64,000 bases of DNA from Microbulbifer halophilus (GTDB lineage: Bacteria; Pseudomonadota; Gammaproteobacteria; Pseudomonadales; Cellvibrionaceae): assembly GCF_026183675.1 (NCBI RefSeq), contig NZ_JAPIVK010000022.1, positions 1 to 64,000 on the forward strand. The letters run 5' to 3'. Both the position numbers and the translations under genes were made by a program. Shown here piece by piece: positions 62,647-64,000 of the stretch. Every line of letters begins with the position of its first letter. Positions within the stretch are counted from its first letter, which is position 1. Below the pieces are notes generated by a model. It was not told the DNA's origin, searched no databases, and saw only the letters and a program-made list of their open reading frames with translations.

Positions 62647-64000
62647 CTAGATCGGCGACCCCGGTGGCATCGCCTCCAGGTCGGAGACCTTCACCTTCAG
62701 CTCTCCACTGCGGAAAGCCGCAATACGCTGCGCCTGGTAGAAGTAGTGGGCGTTGTAACCTTCGGGGTCCTCACCGAAGAGTTTCATGCGGCCGATCCGG
62801 TGCTGCAGGCCGGCCAGTGCCAGGCTGGCCTTGGCGCGCACCGACTCCGCCGCCTGTTCGTTGCCGGCCAGCAGCATCAGCCGGTGGATATAGACATGGT
62901 TCACCCGCTGGTGCACCGCCGCCTGCAGGCCGGAATACTCCCGGCTGTGAAATGCCCTGTCCGTGAGCCTGTCCAGCAGCGCACCGAACCCGGGCGTCTC
63001 GCTGTTGCGGGCGTGCTGCTGTTCCATGCGCGCGGCGCGCTCCGGGTTCAGCAGGATGGACAGCGTATGGCCGGCCGCGGCCTCGCTCAGGGCGATCGCA
63101 TCGAAGGCAACGCCGCTATCGGACGGAAAGCTCTCGCGCGTGCGGCTGTAGCCGTAGGCCTTGGGCGGCAGCAGTTGCAGCACGCTCTCGGGCAGGGTCA
63201 GGAATTCCGGATCCAGTGTCGCCAGCAGTGTGTCCACGGCGCCCCGCTGGCGCTCGGGGGGCACCAGGGTGTAGCTGTTCTGCTCGGCGTCGTTGTACAG
63301 GTAGTCGTAGTCGAGGCCGCCGATCAGCTTGCCCACGGCTTCGGCCTGGTAGCGGTGGCCGTAGTAGACGGGCACCAGGGTCTCCTCCAGCGACGAGCGC
63401 GGCGCGTGACCGGGGTTGGCCGCGGCGGAGAAGTGATCCAGGGCGTGGCGCCGCAGCTCCGCCATGCGTTCGAACTCTGCCAGCGGATCGCTGCCGTTGT
63501 CCCACAGGTGCGAGGCGGCGTGGGCGTCGTTGATGCCGCGGGAGTCCGGGTCGGAGATAAAGCGCAGTTTCTGTTGCGCGGCTTCATCGATCACGCCGGC
63601 GAGATAGTCGCTCTCGCTGCCGGCGGCATCGCCGTAGCCGTAGCGGATTGCCAGCTTGTCCCAGGTGCCGATACCGGTGTCGTAGGCACTCTCCAGTTGC
63701 AGCGCGCCTTCATCCAGGGTGACCAGCGGCGCCGGGTAGTCCATCACCGAGGCGCGGTCCTCGGCGCTGGCGGCGAAATTGTGTGCCAGTCCCAGGGTGT
63801 GACCCACCTCGTGGGCGGAGAGCTGGCGGATACGAGCCAGCGCCATCTGCTTCAGCGCTTCGGTATCGGCATCGCCTCTGCCGTAGGGCTGCAGCAGCCC
63901 CTGGGCGATCAGAAAATCCTGGCGCACCCGCAGCGAGCCCAGGGTGACATTGCCCTTGATGATCTCGCCGCTGCGCGGATCGGCGATGGCGTGGCCGTAT
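62647..64000 (-). CDS. Zinc-dependent metalloprotease, C-terminal part (DUF4953/DUF5117-like), partial
   Basis: The gene continues past the right edge of the window; the last 451 residues are present. The zinc site is HEVGHTLGLAHNF (extended metzincin HExxHxxGxxH) with VMDYPAP as the Met-turn about 20 residues later. After the site come the long helical segments typical of the large DUF5117/DUF4953 proteases (usually 800 aa or more). Upstream residues in the window (YGHAIADPRSGEIIKGNVTL) are in frame and protein-like. Such proteases are exported; the signal peptide would lie outside the window. Ends at 62647 with a family A repeat beyond. Confidence 0.87.
   Translation of the reverse strand, partial: YGHAIADPRSGEIIKGNVTLGSLRVRQDFLIAQGLLQPYGRGDADTEALKQMALARIRQLSAHEVGHTLGLAHNFAASAEDRASVMDYPAPLVTLDEGALQLESAYDTGIGTWDKLAIRYGYGDAAGSESDYLAGVIDEAAQQKLRFISDPDSRGINDAHAASHLWDNGSDPLAEFERMAELRRHALDHFSAAANPGHAPRSSLEETLVPVYYGHRYQAEAVGKLIGGLDYDYLYNDAEQNSYTLVPPERQRGAVDTLLATLDPEFLTLPESVLQLLPPKAYGYSRTRESFPSDSGVAFDAIALSEAAAGHTLSILLNPERAARMEQQHARNSETPGFGALLDRLTDRAFHSREYSGLQAAVHQRVNHVYIHRLMLLAGNEQAAESVRAKASLALAGLQHRIGRMKLFGEDPEGYNAHYFYQAQRIAAFRSGELKVKVSDLEAMPPGSPI

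Overview
This 64-kb window reads as a chromosomal segment of a high-GC marine gammaproteobacterium, probably Microbulbifer or a close relative. This is inferred from the gene repertoire (many secreted or lipidated peptidases, a GabD/omega-aminotransferase pair, a class II Fba next to Pgk, HdeD, RarD) and from families of short intergenic palindromes, not from a marker gene. No rRNA, tRNA or CRISPR array is visible. About 55 genes are called, most of them high-GC housekeeping or envelope functions.

Layout. 0.1-14.1 kb holds two M1 metallopeptidase lipoproteins, an orphan Nmad3-domain protein, a DUF2059 protein, an MltF-like lytic transglycosylase with two solute-binding modules, a gluzincin-type lipoprotein, a CocE/S15 hydrolase and an HdeD membrane protein. 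14.4-18.6 kb is an omega-amino-acid catabolic locus: aminotransferase, succinate-semialdehyde dehydrogenase and a divergent LysR regulator, with a clear dyad between the last two.

18.6-32.3 kb is an accessory (defence-type) island with visibly AT-richer flanks. It starts with a GIY-YIG protein, a small ORF with a good ribosome site and a compact trio (GNAT-like protein plus two tiny charged proteins). A GIY-YIG/DUF4357 protein and a complete type I restriction-modification operon (hsdM-hsdS-hsdR) follow, with an M48/YgjP-type metalloprotease translationally coupled to hsdR. The island ends in orphan genes (a hydrophobic protein followed by a small lipoprotein), gene remnants and a pair of long direct repeats.

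32.8-35.9 kb is a PhnD-type ABC importer of the putative selenate class with a fused double permease. 36-46 kb carries a cupin, several alpha/beta hydrolases, TerC, a SpoIIAA-like protein and a minus-strand run (CigR-like, VOC, DUF2007, periplasmic protein, aldehyde dehydrogenase, short asparaginase-like protein, FahD1-like). SerA and RarD follow. 47.6-53 kb has an S33 hydrolase, Fba, Pgk, a hydrolase/CPXCG pair, a globin and a decayed M16 peptidase remnant cut off by a palindromic repeat. 53.3-59.3 kb has two divergent S8 subtilases, the larger followed by a small lipoprotein. 59.4-64 kb has a probable 50-aa membrane peptide, DUF350, a transglutaminase-like protein, an acyl-CoA synthetase and the C-terminal part of a metzincin-type protease that runs off the window.

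Intergenic regions are unusually rich in at least six recurring palindromic families, mostly at 3' ends of genes or between convergent genes. The most promising material for something undescribed is the GNAT-like trio at 19.9-20.7 kb and the membrane-protein/lipoprotein pair at 30-30.9 kb beside the restriction system. Functions proposed for both are inference only.
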